The position numbers and the translations under genes were made by a program. Below are positions 63,133 through 64,000 of a DNA stretch of 64,000 nt, piece after piece. The notes below the pieces were generated by a model. That model was not told the origin of the DNA and made no database searches. It saw only the letters and a list, made by a program, of their open reading frames with translations. How positions within the stretch are numbered: position 1 is the stretch's first letter; every line of letters begins with the position of its first letter. Source of the DNA: Theropithecus gelada (Eukaryota > Chordata > Mammalia > Primates > Cercopithecidae); contig NC_037682.1 in assembly GCF_003255815.1 (NCBI RefSeq), forward strand, positions 49,811,131-49,875,130, written 5' to 3'.

Positions 63133-64000
63133 GACTGTATGTCTGCTCTTCATTTCATAAAGAGCAGCTTTTCAGTTATTTGAATAGCTACTCAGCTTTT
63201 TGAGGTGAATCTTTTCTTCTCCAGGCCAATTTGGTGATGAGGTGGAACCTCCAGGTAGAAAACAATGTCTACATATTGGAGGAGTTCTGCACAAGTGAGG
63301 CTTGGGCCCAGCACTTGGAGAAGCTGGTTTTACAGACTGGGCAGTAGTTCTGTCTCTACCAATATTTGATCCCTGCTGCTGCTGCTGTGGGCCTTACTCT
63401 GGGCCAAAGCCAGTGGGCTTCATTCTTGACCAACATTGGTTAGTTCTGAGGTCCAACTGTTGAATAGAAAGGGCTCTGGCCTTTGAATCCTATGAGCACC
63501 ATTGATTGAATAATGTACTTTGTATTTTAAATTAGACCATCCCAAATAGACCCTCTAGATTTAGCAGAAACACATTCTGTTGTTTTGGTATAATAAACAA
63601 TGCAATAAGTGTGAAAACCAGAAAGTTGTTCGAGATCCAAGATGGCTCTAGAGACCGTCCCTCAGAGACCAGAGTTGATTGCTTCTACCCTCTTGCTGCT
63701 GCCATCTAATCACCCTATTTACACTCCATGCAAATTTCATCTTTGTCTTGCTCATTTCTGTTTACTCAGAACTTCTAATGTCTCATGGTGACCAAGTGGC
63801 CTTCTCCTTGTGTCTTTTACCTTCTGCTATTAACTGACGTTCTGTATCTCAAGTTCAGATATTTGTTTGCTCATGACTAACATGTTAGTGAACTCTGTTT
63901 ATCAAAGTTCTCCTCATATGCAGTTCACGAGGTGCAATCCAGCTTCCAGAATAGCTGTCTTGGGTCTGTGCCCTCCCTAGATTCAATTAAATCCAAGGCT
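63133..64000. other. Unique stretch to the window end
   Basis: A short CTG run (GCTGCTGCTGCTG, about 63375-63387) is the only repeat. No gene signal; sequence runs off the right edge. Confidence 0.5.

Overview
The window is nuclear DNA from a primate, most likely human. Primate-specific Alu elements (six complete or nearly complete copies and one 5'-truncated copy) sit on a deep background of mammalian-wide MIR and L2 copies, MaLR (MLT1-type) LTRs, MER5/Tigger DNA transposon remnants and ancient L1 fragments. One unresolved base (N at 36468) marks it as draft-type assembly. I found no protein-coding gene, exon chain, tRNA, rRNA or CRISPR array that I can support. Every long open frame is either translated repeat or an isolated frame without coding support.

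Layout. Bases 1-7230 are AT-rich and consist of two ancient L1s in the same (minus) orientation. From 7.2 to 22 kb there is a mixed intergenic region with MIR, L2, one MLT1 LTR and two Alus, a repeat-poor 2.4 kb block at 9960-12375, and a pair of about 141-bp direct copies (12376-12516 and 15698-15839) that match no repeat I recognise. From 22 to 31 kb there are L1M, MaLR, Tigger, MIR and Alu copies around unique, AT-rich, homeodomain-motif-rich segments. Bases 31.3-33.1 kb form the most gene-start-like part: an AT-rich segment with several TAATTA-type motifs, a small CpG cluster, and then a CpG island at about 32545-32935. From 33 to 46 kb there is a nested L2/L1/Alu insertion, a roughly 300-bp CCTT/CCCT polypyrimidine tract, and two MER5 copies in a row. 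From 46 to 64 kb there are two MLT1 LTRs, a Tigger-like element, one Alu, long L2 and L1/HAL1-type remnants and more unique sequence, including a motif-dense segment at 59990-60280.

The window looks like a gene desert or a large intron, with old repeats kept in place and several unique segments resembling conserved non-coding elements (candidate enhancers). That reading is inference from composition and motif content; cross-species alignment and chromatin data would decide it. The repeat family names come from recognising consensus sequence by eye, so subfamily calls and exact edges are approximate. No novel biological system is demonstrated here. The best leads are the unassigned duplicated 141-bp unit, the CpG island without a gene, the motif-dense unique segments, and three strong predicted G-quadruplexes.
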